Positions 18,199-27,321 of a stretch of 64,000 nt of DNA are shown in pieces (position 1 is the stretch's first letter; every line of letters starts with the position of its first letter). The notes beneath the pieces are model-generated. The model made no database searches, had not been told where the DNA came from, and saw only the letters and a list, made by a program, of their open reading frames with translations. The DNA comes from Candidatus Sulfotelmatobacter kueseliae (GTDB lineage Bacteria; Acidobacteriota; Terriglobia; Terriglobales; Acidobacteriaceae): contig OMOD01000121.1 in assembly GCA_900290255.1 (NCBI GenBank), forward strand, positions 37,161 through 101,160, in the 5' to 3' direction. The position numbers and the translations under genes were made by a program.

Positions 18199-19473
18199 AT
18201 GAAAGTCCTGGTTTTAGGAAGCGGTGGGCGTGAGCACGCGTTGATTTGGAAATTGCGCCAATCGCCACGCCTTCAGCAACTCTACTGCGCGCCGGGAAAC
18301 GGCGGCATCGCGGAAGAAGCCGAGTGCTTGCCGGTGGATTTGAGGACCCTCGATTCCATTACAGCGCTGGGCGCGCGTCTGCAGCCGGATCTGACGGTGG
18401 TTGGACCCGAACTGCCTCTCAGCCTGGGTGTGGTGGATGAGTTTACGCGGCGCGGGTGGCCGGTGTTTGGACCCACTCAAGCCGCGGCGCGGCTGGAAGC
18501 GAGCAAGAGCTTTGCCAAGGAATTCCTGCAGCGTCACCGCATCCCCACCGCTTCATTTGCCATTTGTGATTCGATTGAGCAGGTGCGCTCGGCGCTGGGG
18601 CATTTCCACGCGCCGGTGGTAGTCAAGGCCGACGGGTTGGCGGCGGGCAAAGGTGTGGTGATCGCCAAGAGCAAAGAAGAGGCGGCCAGTGTCGCGGCGG
18701 AAATGCTCAGCGGCAAAATGCTGGGCGAAGCCGGAGCGCGGGTGGTGCTGGAGGAGTGTTTGAAGGGCGACGAACTGTCGTTTCTGGTGTTCAGCGATGG
18801 CGAACGCGTGGCGCCGCTGGTGGCGGCGCAGGACCACAAGCGCGTGGGCGATGGCGACACCGGGCCGAACACAGGCGGCATGGGTGCGTACTCGACTCGC
18901 GATATCGTCGACGACCAGATGCGCGACTGGCTGGTGAACCACGTTGCGCGCCCGGTGGTTACCGGGATGAAAGCCGAGGGCACCGAATTCAAGGGCGTGC
19001 TTTATTGCGGCTTGATGATGACGGCTCGCGGGCCGATGGTGCTGGAGTTCAACTGCCGCTTCGGTGATCCCGAGACGCAACCGATTCTGATGCGGCTGGA
19101 GAGCGATCTGGTGGATGCGCTGGAGGCGTCGATTCAGGGCCGCGTTAGCGACGGGGATTTCAAGTGGTCGGAGGACGCGTCGGTGTGCGTGGTGATGGCG
19201 TCGGGCGGGTATCCGGGGACGTTTGCCATGGGCAAGCGAATCGACGGGCTCGATGAGGCGGGCGCGGTGAAAGGCGTGAAAGTGTTTCACGCGGGAACGT
19301 CGAAGCGCGATGGCGATTACTACACCGCGGGCGGGCGTGTATTGGGCGTGACGGCGCGGGCTCGGGATCTGGAGACAGCAGTCGAGCGGGCGTATGAAGC
19401 CTGCGCGAAGATTAAGTTTGACGGAGCGCATTATCGGAAGGACATTGCGGCAAGGGCGGTGAAGAGATCCTAG
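18199..19473 (+). CDS. purD: Phosphoribosylamine-glycine ligase
   Basis: A 424-residue ATP-grasp enzyme making GAR from phosphoribosylamine, glycine and ATP (purine synthesis step 2). The N-terminal domain opens MKVLVLGSGGREHALIWKL. ATP-grasp motifs PVVVKADGLAAGKGVVIA and LEFNCRFGDPETQ are complete. GPNTGGMGAYS is the family signature. Length matches the family. purE follows 108 bp downstream on the same strand. Confidence 0.97.
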   Translation: MKVLVLGSGGREHALIWKLRQSPRLQQLYCAPGNGGIAEEAECLPVDLRTLDSITALGARLQPDLTVVGPELPLSLGVVDEFTRRGWPVFGPTQAAARLEASKSFAKEFLQRHRIPTASFAICDSIEQVRSALGHFHAPVVVKADGLAAGKGVVIAKSKEEAASVAAEMLSGKMLGEAGARVVLEECLKGDELSFLVFSDGERVAPLVAAQDHKRVGDGDTGPNTGGMGAYSTRDIVDDQMRDWLVNHVARPVVTGMKAEGTEFKGVLYCGLMMTARGPMVLEFNCRFGDPETQPILMRLESDLVDALEASIQGRVSDGDFKWSEDASVCVVMASGGYPGTFAMGKRIDGLDEAGAVKGVKVFHAGTSKRDGDYYTAGGRVLGVTARARDLETAVERAYEACAKIKFDGAHYRKDIAARAVKRS

Positions 19474-19508
19474 CGACCAAGTTCCTTGCCGCGGATGAAC
19501 GCGGATTC

Positions 19509-19537
19509 CGCGGATCGTTGAACCTCCTTGATCCGCG
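19509..19537. repeat. Hairpin between purD and purE
   Basis: CGCGGATC (19509-19516) and GATCCGCG (19530-19537) form a perfect 8-bp stem, embedded in further GCGGAT/ATCCGCG words from 19493 to 19558. It might modulate purE expression or be a repeat remnant. A related ACGGATTTACGCGGAT string occurs at about 62218-62236. Confidence 0.5.
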
Positions 19538-19581
19538 TGGATCGACACAAATCCGCGGAAATGAAGTTTCAAAGGAGATGA

Positions 19582-20088
19582 ATGAGCAAGCCACTGGTTT
19601 CAATCGTGATGGGTAGCGACTCCGACCTGGAGATCATGCGCGAGGCGGGCAAGGCGCTCGACGAGTTCGGCATTGCCTACGAGATTGATGTGACTTCGGC
19701 GCACCGGTCGCCGGAACGGACGGCGGAGTTTGCCCGGAAGGCTGCGGGACGAGGGATTCGCGTAATCATCGCGGGAGCAGGCGGAGCGGCGCATCTGGCT
19801 GGTGTCATCGCGGCACATACGACGTTGCCGGTCATTGGCGTGCCGATTCCGTCGACGTCGCTGAACGGGATGGACTCGCTCTTGTCCACGGTGCAGATGC
19901 CTGCCGGGATTCCTGTGGCTACAGTGGCGATTGGAAAACCGGGAGCGACGAATGCCGGAATCCTGGCGGCGCAGATGATCGCGCTGGCCGACGCATCCGT
20001 TGCGAAAAAGCTGGAGAAGCACAAGGAAAAACTGGCGCGGGGCGTGAAGGAGAAGTCCAACAAACTCAGAAGTTCTCTGCCCCGTTAG
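19582..20088 (+). CDS. purE: N5-carboxyaminoimidazole ribonucleotide mutase
   Basis: A 168-residue class I PurE. It has the phosphate-binding start [14 protein letters not shown], the catalytic SAHRSPERT, and the Gly-rich [17 protein letters not shown]. It converts N5-CAIR to CAIR in purine synthesis. AAAGGAGATG precedes the ATG. The last 4 bp overlap the convergent double-PilZ gene. purK is not in the window. Confidence 0.96.
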   Translation: MSKPLVSIVMGSDSDLEIMREAGKALDEFGIAYEIDVTSAHRSPERTAEFARKAAGRGIRVIIAGAGGAAHLAGVIAAHTTLPVIGVPIPSTSLNGMDSLLSTVQMPAGIPVATVAIGKPGATNAGILAAQMIALADASVAKKLEKHKEKLARGVKEKSNKLRSSLPR

Positions 20089-20768
20089 ATCCCGCCTCGC
20101 TTGGCGGTTCCCGCCAGCGTCTTTTTGGCGAAGGGCGTGAGCTTCCCCAGAAATGCGCGAATCAGATCGAGGTCCTGGTCAGAGATCTGGGTAAAGCGGA
20201 TGCCGAGTCCAAAGCCCGGCGTTCGGTGGGCCACTTCGCCTTCGGCCCGGGCCTTGTCTTGCCCGAACCAGATCGCCAGACTCACTCTTGTCCCGGGTTC
20301 TATCGGGATGGGCATCTCCACATAGCATCCGCCGATACTGAGATCGGCGAGCGTTCCCCAAAAGGAAGCACCGTTTTGAACGTGAATCTCGATGGAATTC
20401 TGGCAGCGGTAGCGGGGAGTCTTCCGGTGCTCAAAAGAGCCGGGTTCATAGTAATCGGGAGAGGCCGGGTCCAGGGGAAAATCCCATAGCGGTTTTTCCG
20501 GCGAGATGTTCAGCAATCCCACATGGCCGGCTTTTGCGGTGCCCGGTGCGCCCACCCATTTAACCCGGAAGTGAACTTTGTTGTTGCCGTATGTTAAGCC
20601 GATGATTTCGTCGAGAGCAAGATGCGACTGCACGCCGGCCAGTTCTACGCCATTGCGGCTCACATTGACGGTGATCGCTTTCTGGGAAAATACCGAGCCT
20701 GTGCTGTCGGTCCCGAAGATCCGCACCGGGACGCGAGCATCTTTTCGGGGCTCGCTGCGCCTTCCCAT
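20085..20768 (-). CDS. Tandem PilZ-domain protein
   Basis: A 227-residue soluble protein with two PilZ-like halves. The first (about 1-95) opens RRSEPRKDARVPVRI and has VNVSRNGVEL. The second (about 112-215) opens FEHRKTPRYRCQNSIEIHV and has LADLSIGGCYVEM, the RxxxR and (D/N)xSxxG elements that bind c-di-GMP. The first half has degenerate Arg spacing, so the second is the more likely binding site. No catalytic domain is attached. Similar tandem PilZ proteins are common in Acidobacteriota. The target is unknown. Confidence 0.78.
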   Translation of the reverse strand: MGRRSEPRKDARVPVRIFGTDSTGSVFSQKAITVNVSRNGVELAGVQSHLALDEIIGLTYGNNKVHFRVKWVGAPGTAKAGHVGLLNISPEKPLWDFPLDPASPDYYEPGSFEHRKTPRYRCQNSIEIHVQNGASFWGTLADLSIGGCYVEMPIPIEPGTRVSLAIWFGQDKARAEGEVAHRTPGFGLGIRFTQISDQDLDLIRAFLGKLTPFAKKTLAGTAKRGGI

Positions 20769-20930
20769 CCTACGATCTTTCCTTGCGTTCGAAGTAAAGG
20801 AGGGCGTTCAGCGTCGAAAACCCTCACAACAAGACGTTATTGCGAATGCGTTCACTTCATCAACATAACAGAGTTATCAGAACAGGTAACCGGCGACCCG
20901 GCACGGCGAAGATCCGGCTCGATCGCGGCC

Positions 20931-21806
20931 TTAGAGTTTCAGCCCCTTCAGATATTCCCGGAACTCTCCACCGAGGTCGCTGCGCTTCAGAGCGAATTCC
21001 ACTGTCGCCTTCAGGAATCCCAGCTTGTCGCCGGTGTCGTAGCGGCGGCCTTCGTAAACGTAGGCATACATCTTTTCCTGTTTCAGCAGCATGCGCATGC
21101 CGTCGGTGAGCTGCAGCTCGCCGCCCGCGCCGGTTCCGGTCTTGGCAAGGCAGTCGAAGACGGCGGGAGTGAGAATGTACCGACCGATGATCGCCAGGTT
21201 TGATGGGGCTTCCTCGGGCTTGGGCTTTTCCACCATGTTGCGGACTTCGAACAACCGGCCGTTGAACCCGTCGGCGGGCGCGGCATCGAAGACGCCGTAG
21301 GAGGAAATCATCTTGCCTTCGACGACCTGAGCGGCAATGACCGAGCACTGTTTCTGCTCGAAGACAGCGGCCATCTGCTTGAGGGCGGGGACGGGATTGT
21401 CAATCACGTCGTCGGCGAGCAGCACGGCGAAAGGCTCGTTGCCCACAAGTTCGCGCGCCATGAGCACGGCATGGCCCAGCCCGAGCGCTTCTTTCTGGCG
21501 GACGTACGCCAGGTGGATCATGTCGGAAATGTTGCGGACGATCTTGAGCAGTTCGTACTTCTTGCGCTCCTCCAGCATTTTTTCCAGCTCGTAGCTGACG
21601 TCGAAATGGTCTTCGATCGCCTGCTTGCCGCGGCCGGTGATGATGATGATCTGGTCGCAGCCCGAAGCCATGGCCTCTTCGACGCCGTATTGGATGAGGG
21701 GCTTGTCCACCAGCGGAAGCATTTCTTTGGGCTGAGCTTTGGTGGCGGGCAGGAAGCGCGTGCCCAGGCCGGCGGCGGGGAATACGGCTTTGCGGAGTTT
21801 CATCAT
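20931..21806 (-). CDS. galU: UTP-glucose-1-phosphate uridylyltransferase
   Basis: A 291-residue nucleotidyltransferase making UDP-glucose for glycan and LPS synthesis. The opening AVFPAAGLGTRFLPATKAQPKEMLPLVDKP is split by the GLGTRFLP signature; other landmarks are QYGVEEAM, FAVLLADDVID and the family-typical VEKPKPEEAPSNLAIIGRYIL region. Length matches bacterial GalU. It lies just downstream of mfd on the same strand, with an 81-bp gap. Confidence 0.96.
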   Translation of the reverse strand: MMKLRKAVFPAAGLGTRFLPATKAQPKEMLPLVDKPLIQYGVEEAMASGCDQIIIITGRGKQAIEDHFDVSYELEKMLEERKKYELLKIVRNISDMIHLAYVRQKEALGLGHAVLMARELVGNEPFAVLLADDVIDNPVPALKQMAAVFEQKQCSVIAAQVVEGKMISSYGVFDAAPADGFNGRLFEVRNMVEKPKPEEAPSNLAIIGRYILTPAVFDCLAKTGTGAGGELQLTDGMRMLLKQEKMYAYVYEGRRYDTGDKLGFLKATVEFALKRSDLGGEFREYLKGLKL

Positions 21807-21887
21807 GGCGGTCGTTCGTCGTTGGTCGTCGGCTCAAATCGGCGCGGGACAATTGTAACTGGTTGCCTTGGCGCTGGCGATCAGATG

Positions 21888-24800
21888 CTATTGAGGCGCC
21901 TTCCCGCCCGCACTCGAGCCCACTTCTGATGCCGCTTCCTCGCTCGCCAGTTGCTCTAAAACCGTGCGCAGGGCGCGCAGCACTTCTTCGGCAGCAGTTG
22001 CTTTCAGAACGAACTTCAGCATGCCATCCGGGGTGAACTGCGCCCCGCGCTGGGCGGAGACAAAGCGGGCCAGTTGTTCGGGGTCGACGGCGGCGTTCTG
22101 ACGGAACTTGAAAGTTACGGAATCGCGCTTGCGCTCGATCGCATTCACGCCGACGCGCAGGCACAGCAGCTTGAGCGAGGCGTAGTCGAGCAGGTTGCGC
22201 ACCGCAGGCGGTGGAGGGCCATATCGATCTTGCAACTCCGCGCCCACGTCACCGAGTTGCGATTCGGTCTCGACGCCGGCGACGCGCTTGTACATGCGCA
22301 GGCGCTGATTTTCTTCGGGGATGTAATCCGCCGGGATGCGAATGTTCAGACCGAGATTGAGCTGGGTCTCCGCTTCTTCCGGTGACGTTTCGCCCTTCAT
22401 TTCGCGGACGGCGCGTTCGAGCATCTGTGTGTAGAGCTCGAAGCCGACAGCTTCGATGTGTCCGCTTTGCTCGCCGCCGAGCAAGTTTCCTGCGCCGCGC
22501 AACTCCAGATCCAGAGCGGCGATTTTGAATCCGGCGCCGAGGTCGGAGAATTCTTTCAACGCTGCCAGACGCCGGCGCGCAAGCGGCGTCAGCTCGATTT
22601 CTCGCGGAATCAGAAGGTACGCATATGCCCGGCGGTTCGAGCGGCCGACCCGTCCGCGCAACTGGTAAAGCTCGGACAATCCCAGCCGATCGGCGCGGTT
22701 GATCAGAATGGTGTTGCAGAGCGGGATGTCGAGGCCGTTTTCGATGATGGTGGTGGCAACGAGAATGTCAGCTTCATGATGCATGAATTTCAGCATCACT
22801 TTTTCGAGCTCGCTTTCCGACATCTGGCCGTGGCCGACGGCGATGCGCGCCTTCGGGGCCAGTTCCTGCAGCTTGGCGGCGATTTCCCAGATGCTTTCCA
22901 CGCGGTTGTGTACGAAATAAACCTGGCCGCCGCGCTCCAATTCTTGTTCCACCGCCGACTGGATCAGTTTGTCGTCCCAGCTCGCTACCACGGTCTGAAT
23001 GGCCATGCGGTCTTTGGGCGGCGTTTCGATCACGCTCATATCGCGCAGGCCGACCAGCGACATGTGCAGGGTGCGCGGAATGGGCGTGGCCGACATGGTG
23101 AGCACGTCCACTTGCTTGCGCATCTGCTTGATGCGCTCTTTGTGGCGCACGCCGAAGCGTTGTTCCTCATCTACGATGAGCAGACCGAGATCGGCGAATT
23201 TCAGATCTTTCGAGAGTAGCCGGTGAGTGCCGATAAGGATGTCAATTTTGCCGGCTTCCAACTTCTGCAGAATTTCTTTCTGCTGCTTCGGGTTGCGGAA
23301 GCGGCTGATCATTTCGATGGTGACCGGAAACGGCCCGAAGCGCTGCTTGAAAGTTTCATAGTGCTGGAAGGCAAGCACGGTGGTGGGAGCGAGCACGGCG
23401 ACCTGCTTGTTGTCGCTGACCGCCTTGAATGCCGCGCGCATAGCGACTTCTGTCTTGCCGTAGCCCACGTCGCCGCAGAGCAGGCGATCCATGGGCTGCG
23501 ACGACTCCATGTCGCGAATGACGTCGGTGATGGCCTGAGCCTGATCTTCAGTTTCGCTGAATTCGAAGGCATCTTCGAATTCACGGACAAATTCACTGTC
23601 AGCAGAAAAGGAATGGCCCTGCGCCAGCTTGCGCGCGGCGTACAGTTTGAGCAACTCGTCGGCCATGTCTTTCATGGCCTTGCGCACGCGGGCCTTGGTC
23701 TTGGCCCACGCTTGCGTGCCCAAGTGACTGAGAGCCGGCTTGGCCCCTTCAGAAGAGCGGTATTTCTGAATCAGGTCGAGGCGGGTGAGCGGGACATAGA
23801 GGCGCGCGGTCTCGGCGTACTCGAGCAGCATGAACTCGGCGTTGCCATCGCCCTGATTGATTTCTTTCAGGCCCTGATACTGGCCGATGCCGTGTTCGAC
23901 GTGGACCACGTAGTCGCCGACCTGCAGGTCGCGGAAGTCAGAGAGAAATGCCGAGACTTTGGACTTCTGGCGCTGCGGGCGCGAAGCGACCGTATCGGAT
24001 TCATCAAACAAGTCGCGCGCACCGAAGACGGCAAGGTTGGCTTCCGGCAGCAAAACTCCGTCCGGCACGTAGGCCTTGGCGAGAGTGGTGGTGAGAACCT
24101 CACCGGCGAAGTAGCTGGTTTCATCGGCGTAGGTCTCGCCGCCGCGGGTGCGGCTTCCCAGGCGGAACGAGACGTTGTATTCGGTGAAAATATCGGCCAG
24201 GCGCTCGATTTCGCCGGTGTTAGGAACGGCGAACATCACCTGATTACCCTCGCGCGTCAGCTTCCTAACTTCTTCCAGCATGACCGGAACAGCGCCGTGG
24301 AAGCGTGGCGTGGATTGAGTCAGGAAACCGACGGTCGAATCCGCATCTTCTCCGCGAGTAACGCCGAGATGCTCCACGTCTGCTCCAAACAGTAACGTGA
24401 CTGACTTCCACCAGTGATCGGGGGCCAGATACAAATCTTCCGGGCGCACCAGATTACCGACGCCGCTGCGCTCGTGAGTTTCGACCACGCGCGTCCAGAA
24501 GCGGTCAAATTCGGAGCGCAGAAGATCCGGTTCGTCGAGCAGGACAGCGGCACGGGGCAGAAGCTCGAAAACAGTGCGATCGGCGCCCGCCACCGGCGCA
24601 TAAAACTCCCAGCCGGGGAAAACTGTCGCGCCGCCGGCACGCACCGCGGCTTCCACAGCCTCTTCCGAGCCCGCGATCCGCTTGCCCGAAAGGCGAGTGT
24701 GAATCGCGCCCAGCAATTGGTCGCTGACCGGCGTCTCGGTGAGCGGAAGGAGCAACGCTTCGTCCATGGGATTGGACGAACGCTGTGAGGCGGGATCGAA

Positions 24801-25451
24801 GCGGCGGATCGACTCCACTTCATCGCCAAAGAACTCGATGCGGACTGGGCGCTCAGCCTCCGGGGAGTACGCGTCGAGGATACCCCCGCGCAGGGCGTAC
24901 TGGCCGGGCATTTCGACCACGTCAGCGGAGGAGTAGCCGACCGTGTTCAGGTGGCCAAGCAGGCTGTCCACGTCGATGGATTCACCGCGGCGGACAGTAC
25001 GGGCAAGATCGGAGTAATACTCGGCGGAGCGCAGGCGAATAGCCGTGGCGGCGATCGGTGAGACCACAATGGCCGCCTTGCCGCTGGCGATTTTCCACAG
25101 CGCAGTGGCGCGTTCTTCCTGGAGTTCGGGGTGTGGGGAGAGATTCTGAAATGGCAGCACGTCGCGCGCCGGCAATGCGACCACAGCCTCGGGATCGCCA
25201 GCCGCGGTGAGTTCCGAGAATCCGCGCAGGAGCGGAACGAAGTCCTCAGCGGCGCGGTTATCGTTGACCACAACCACGAAAGGACGGTCGGCAGCGCGCT
25301 GCAAAAGCACGAGCAGCAAAGCTTTTGCCGTTGGCGTGAGCCCGGAAACACGCATCCGCCCCGTGCCCTCTTTGAGGTGGGAGGCTGCACGCGTAAAGGC
25401 GGGTAATTTTTCCACGTCCGCGAAGAGTTCGCGGACGAAGGGAAGCAGCAT
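21888..25451 (-). CDS. mfd: Transcription-repair coupling factor
   Basis: A 1187-residue Mfd that removes stalled RNA polymerase and recruits UvrA. An N-terminal UvrB-like region covers about 1-350. The RNA polymerase interaction (CarD-like) domain is marked by VGDYVVHVEHGIGQYQGL. The translocase has Walker A GDVGYGKTEVAMRAAF, the DEEQ box LLIVDEEQRFGV, TPIPRTLHMSL and QLRGRVGRS. A C-terminal TRCF domain follows. The frame extends 37 codons upstream through palindromic DNA, but the ATG at 25451 giving MLLPFVRELFADVEKL is the better start. Confidence 0.97.
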   Translation of the reverse strand: MLLPFVRELFADVEKLPAFTRAASHLKEGTGRMRVSGLTPTAKALLLVLLQRAADRPFVVVVNDNRAAEDFVPLLRGFSELTAAGDPEAVVALPARDVLPFQNLSPHPELQEERATALWKIASGKAAIVVSPIAATAIRLRSAEYYSDLARTVRRGESIDVDSLLGHLNTVGYSSADVVEMPGQYALRGGILDAYSPEAERPVRIEFFGDEVESIRRFDPASQRSSNPMDEALLLPLTETPVSDQLLGAIHTRLSGKRIAGSEEAVEAAVRAGGATVFPGWEFYAPVAGADRTVFELLPRAAVLLDEPDLLRSEFDRFWTRVVETHERSGVGNLVRPEDLYLAPDHWWKSVTLLFGADVEHLGVTRGEDADSTVGFLTQSTPRFHGAVPVMLEEVRKLTREGNQVMFAVPNTGEIERLADIFTEYNVSFRLGSRTRGGETYADETSYFAGEVLTTTLAKAYVPDGVLLPEANLAVFGARDLFDESDTVASRPQRQKSKVSAFLSDFRDLQVGDYVVHVEHGIGQYQGLKEINQGDGNAEFMLLEYAETARLYVPLTRLDLIQKYRSSEGAKPALSHLGTQAWAKTKARVRKAMKDMADELLKLYAARKLAQGHSFSADSEFVREFEDAFEFSETEDQAQAITDVIRDMESSQPMDRLLCGDVGYGKTEVAMRAAFKAVSDNKQVAVLAPTTVLAFQHYETFKQRFGPFPVTIEMISRFRNPKQQKEILQKLEAGKIDILIGTHRLLSKDLKFADLGLLIVDEEQRFGVRHKERIKQMRKQVDVLTMSATPIPRTLHMSLVGLRDMSVIETPPKDRMAIQTVVASWDDKLIQSAVEQELERGGQVYFVHNRVESIWEIAAKLQELAPKARIAVGHGQMSESELEKVMLKFMHHEADILVATTIIENGLDIPLCNTILINRADRLGLSELYQLRGRVGRSNRRAYAYLLIPREIELTPLARRRLAALKEFSDLGAGFKIAALDLELRGAGNLLGGEQSGHIEAVGFELYTQMLERAVREMKGETSPEEAETQLNLGLNIRIPADYIPEENQRLRMYKRVAGVETESQLGDVGAELQDRYGPPPPAVRNLLDYASLKLLCLRVGVNAIERKRDSVTFKFRQNAAVDPEQLARFVSAQRGAQFTPDGMLKFVLKATAAEEVLRALRTVLEQLASEEAASEVGSSAGGKAPQ

Positions 25452-25532
25452 GCAATTCGATTCTAACAGGAGGGCGCGCGAAAGCGAGGTTGCCCCTGTA
25501 ATACTCGGCCGAACGCAGGCGGATGGCAGGGA

Positions 25533-25593
25533 GGGCGGACGAGGGCGTCCGCCCCTCCACAAATCATGGAGCCCCGGACGCCCTCGTCCGGGG
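25533..25593. repeat. Two perfect REP-like hairpins upstream of mfd
   Basis: GGGCGGACG-AGGG-CGTCCGCCC (25533-25554) and CCCCGGACG-CCCT-CGTCCGGGG (25572-25593) lie in the divergent spacer between mfd and the BNR gene. The first is nearly the same as the palindrome at 57063-57082 inside the heptosyltransferase gene. Confidence 0.7.
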
Positions 25594-25670
25594 GGAATTC
25601 TCCGCCCCAGAACCAGACCCAGCAGAATGTGCGAAAATATGCGAGTTCAATCATCCATCTGGGGTGGATC

Positions 25671-26855
25671 ATGAGCAAAGTACGGGTTCTGGTGGGCACG
25701 CGCAAGGGCGCGTTCATTCTCACATCGGACGGCAAGCGCGAAAAGTGGGAAGTCAGCGGCCCACACTTCGCGGGCTGGGAACTCTATCACCTGAAAGGAT
25801 CGCCGGCCGATCCCAACCGCATCTATGCATCGCAGACCAGCGGCTGGTACGGGCAAATCATCCAGCGCTCCGATGACGGCGGCAAGTCGTGGCACCAGCC
25901 GGGAACACCGCCAGGCCAGGAAACGGCTCCCGGCGGCATGCCCAGGGGCGAGAGCAACAAGTTTGTTTACGACGTGTCTCCCGAGACCGGCAAACCGCTA
26001 ACCACGCACCAGTTTTACGACGGTACACAACATCCGTGGGAGTTCAAGCGGGTGTGGCACCTGGAACCGTCGCTGACCGATCCGGACACGGTTTACGCCG
26101 GCGTGGAGGACGCGGCACTTTTTCGTTCGAGCGACGGCGGCCAGACGTGGCAGGAACTTGCCGGACTGCGCGGCCACGGCACCGGCCCGAAGTGGCAGCC
26201 GGGGGCGGGCGGCATGTGCCTGCACACGATCATTCTCGATCCCAGCAATTCGAAGCGCCTGTGGATCGCCATTTCGGCAGCCGGGGCGTTTCGCACTAAC
26301 GACGGCGGCAACACGTGGACGCCCATCAACAAAGGACTGTACTCGCAGTACATCCCCAACCCGACGGCCGAGGTCGGACACTGTGTGCACCACATCGCGA
26401 TGAATGCGTCGCGCCCAGGCTTGCTGTTCATGCAGAAGCACTGGCACGTGATGCGCTCGGACGATGCGGGCGATAACTGGGAGAAGGTCAGCGGCAATCT
26501 GCCCACCGACTTTGGATTCGTGATTGACGTGCACGCACACGAGCCGGAGACGATTTACGTCGTTCCCATCAAGAGTGATGGCGAGCACTTTGTTCCCGAG
26601 GGCAAATTGCGCGTCTATCGCAGCCGCAGCGGCGGTAACGAGTGGGAGGCGCTCACGAAAGGCTTGCCCCAGAAGGACTGCTACGTGAACGTGCTGCGCG
26701 ACGCCATGGCGGTGGATTCTCTGGATAAGTGCGGAATTTACTTCGGCACGACCGGCGGGCAGGTGTATGCGTCAGCGGATGCGGGAGATTCGTGGGCTCC
26801 CATCGTGCGCGATCTGCCGGCCGTTCTGTCGGTTGAAGTGCAGACGTTGGGGTGA
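25671..26855 (+). CDS. BNR/Asp-box repeat protein (exo-sialidase/sortilin-like propeller)
   Basis: A 394-residue protein with at least six Asp-box-like turns: [40 protein letters not shown] and SADAGDSW. This predicts a beta-propeller like those annotated as glycosyl hydrolase/exo-alpha-sialidase or VPS10-like. Sialidase catalytic residues (Arg triad, FRIP) are not apparent, so a sialidase activity is doubtful. No signal peptide is present from the ATG at 25671, so it appears cytoplasmic. A 105-nt upstream extension is repeat-derived and rejected. A MoaD/ThiS-like gene follows after 96 bp. Confidence 0.8.
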   Translation: MSKVRVLVGTRKGAFILTSDGKREKWEVSGPHFAGWELYHLKGSPADPNRIYASQTSGWYGQIIQRSDDGGKSWHQPGTPPGQETAPGGMPRGESNKFVYDVSPETGKPLTTHQFYDGTQHPWEFKRVWHLEPSLTDPDTVYAGVEDAALFRSSDGGQTWQELAGLRGHGTGPKWQPGAGGMCLHTIILDPSNSKRLWIAISAAGAFRTNDGGNTWTPINKGLYSQYIPNPTAEVGHCVHHIAMNASRPGLLFMQKHWHVMRSDDAGDNWEKVSGNLPTDFGFVIDVHAHEPETIYVVPIKSDGEHFVPEGKLRVYRSRSGGNEWEALTKGLPQKDCYVNVLRDAMAVDSLDKCGIYFGTTGGQVYASADAGDSWAPIVRDLPAVLSVEVQTLG

Positions 26856-26951
26856 GTAGATCCGATTTCAAGGAAGCTGATGGTTGACAATCAGTACAGG
26901 GCAAACGTGCTGCGTCACTTCAGGACTGTGGCAGCTAAGGAAACGATACGC

Positions 26952-27248
26952 ATGGTCCGCGTAATTCTTCCCTACCATCTTCGGAATCTCGCGCACGTTG
27001 GTGCCGAAGTCGCGCTCGAAGTTGAGAGTCCGGTCACGCAGCGTTCGGTACTGGACGCGCTGGAAGCCCGCTATCCCATGCTGCGCGGCGCGATCCGCGA
27101 GCACGTCACGCTGCAACGGCGGGCATTTTTGCGATTCTTCGCGTGCGAAGAGGACTTGTCACATGAGTCCCCGGATGCGCCTCTGCCCGAGGCGGTCGCG
27201 TCGGGAAAAGAGCCGTTCATAGTCGTCGGCGCGATCGCCGGCGGGTAG
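26952..27248 (+). CDS. MoaD/ThiS-family ubiquitin-like sulfur carrier protein
   Basis: A 98-residue beta-grasp protein ending in Gly-Gly (VVGAIAGG), the hallmark of sulfur carriers and bacterial ubiquitin-like modifiers, which are adenylated at the terminal glycine. The opening [17 protein letters not shown] and the helix [21 protein letters not shown] fit MoaD. It extends about 15 residues beyond minimal MoaD through an acidic loop ([19 protein letters not shown]). No moeB, moaE or thiF-like E1 gene is adjacent. The ATG at 26952 is preferred to the longer frame from 26880. Its partner may be the upstream BNR protein. Confidence 0.8.
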   Translation: MVRVILPYHLRNLAHVGAEVALEVESPVTQRSVLDALEARYPMLRGAIREHVTLQRRAFLRFFACEEDLSHESPDAPLPEAVASGKEPFIVVGAIAGG

Positions 27249-27321
27249 CGCTGCAGCCTATCCCACGTCTCGCAAAAGCGGCCGAGACGTGGGGCACCCC
27301 AACTCGTTTATCGAGGCGGCT

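Noticed and set aside
23223..24395. A 390-codon plus-strand frame opposite mfd
   Set aside because: It is an antisense shadow of a highly conserved gene; no domain or ribosome site supports it.
25671..26855. Sialidase assignment
   Set aside because: Asp boxes are present, but the FRIP motif and Arg triad of sialidases were not found, so only a propeller is claimed.
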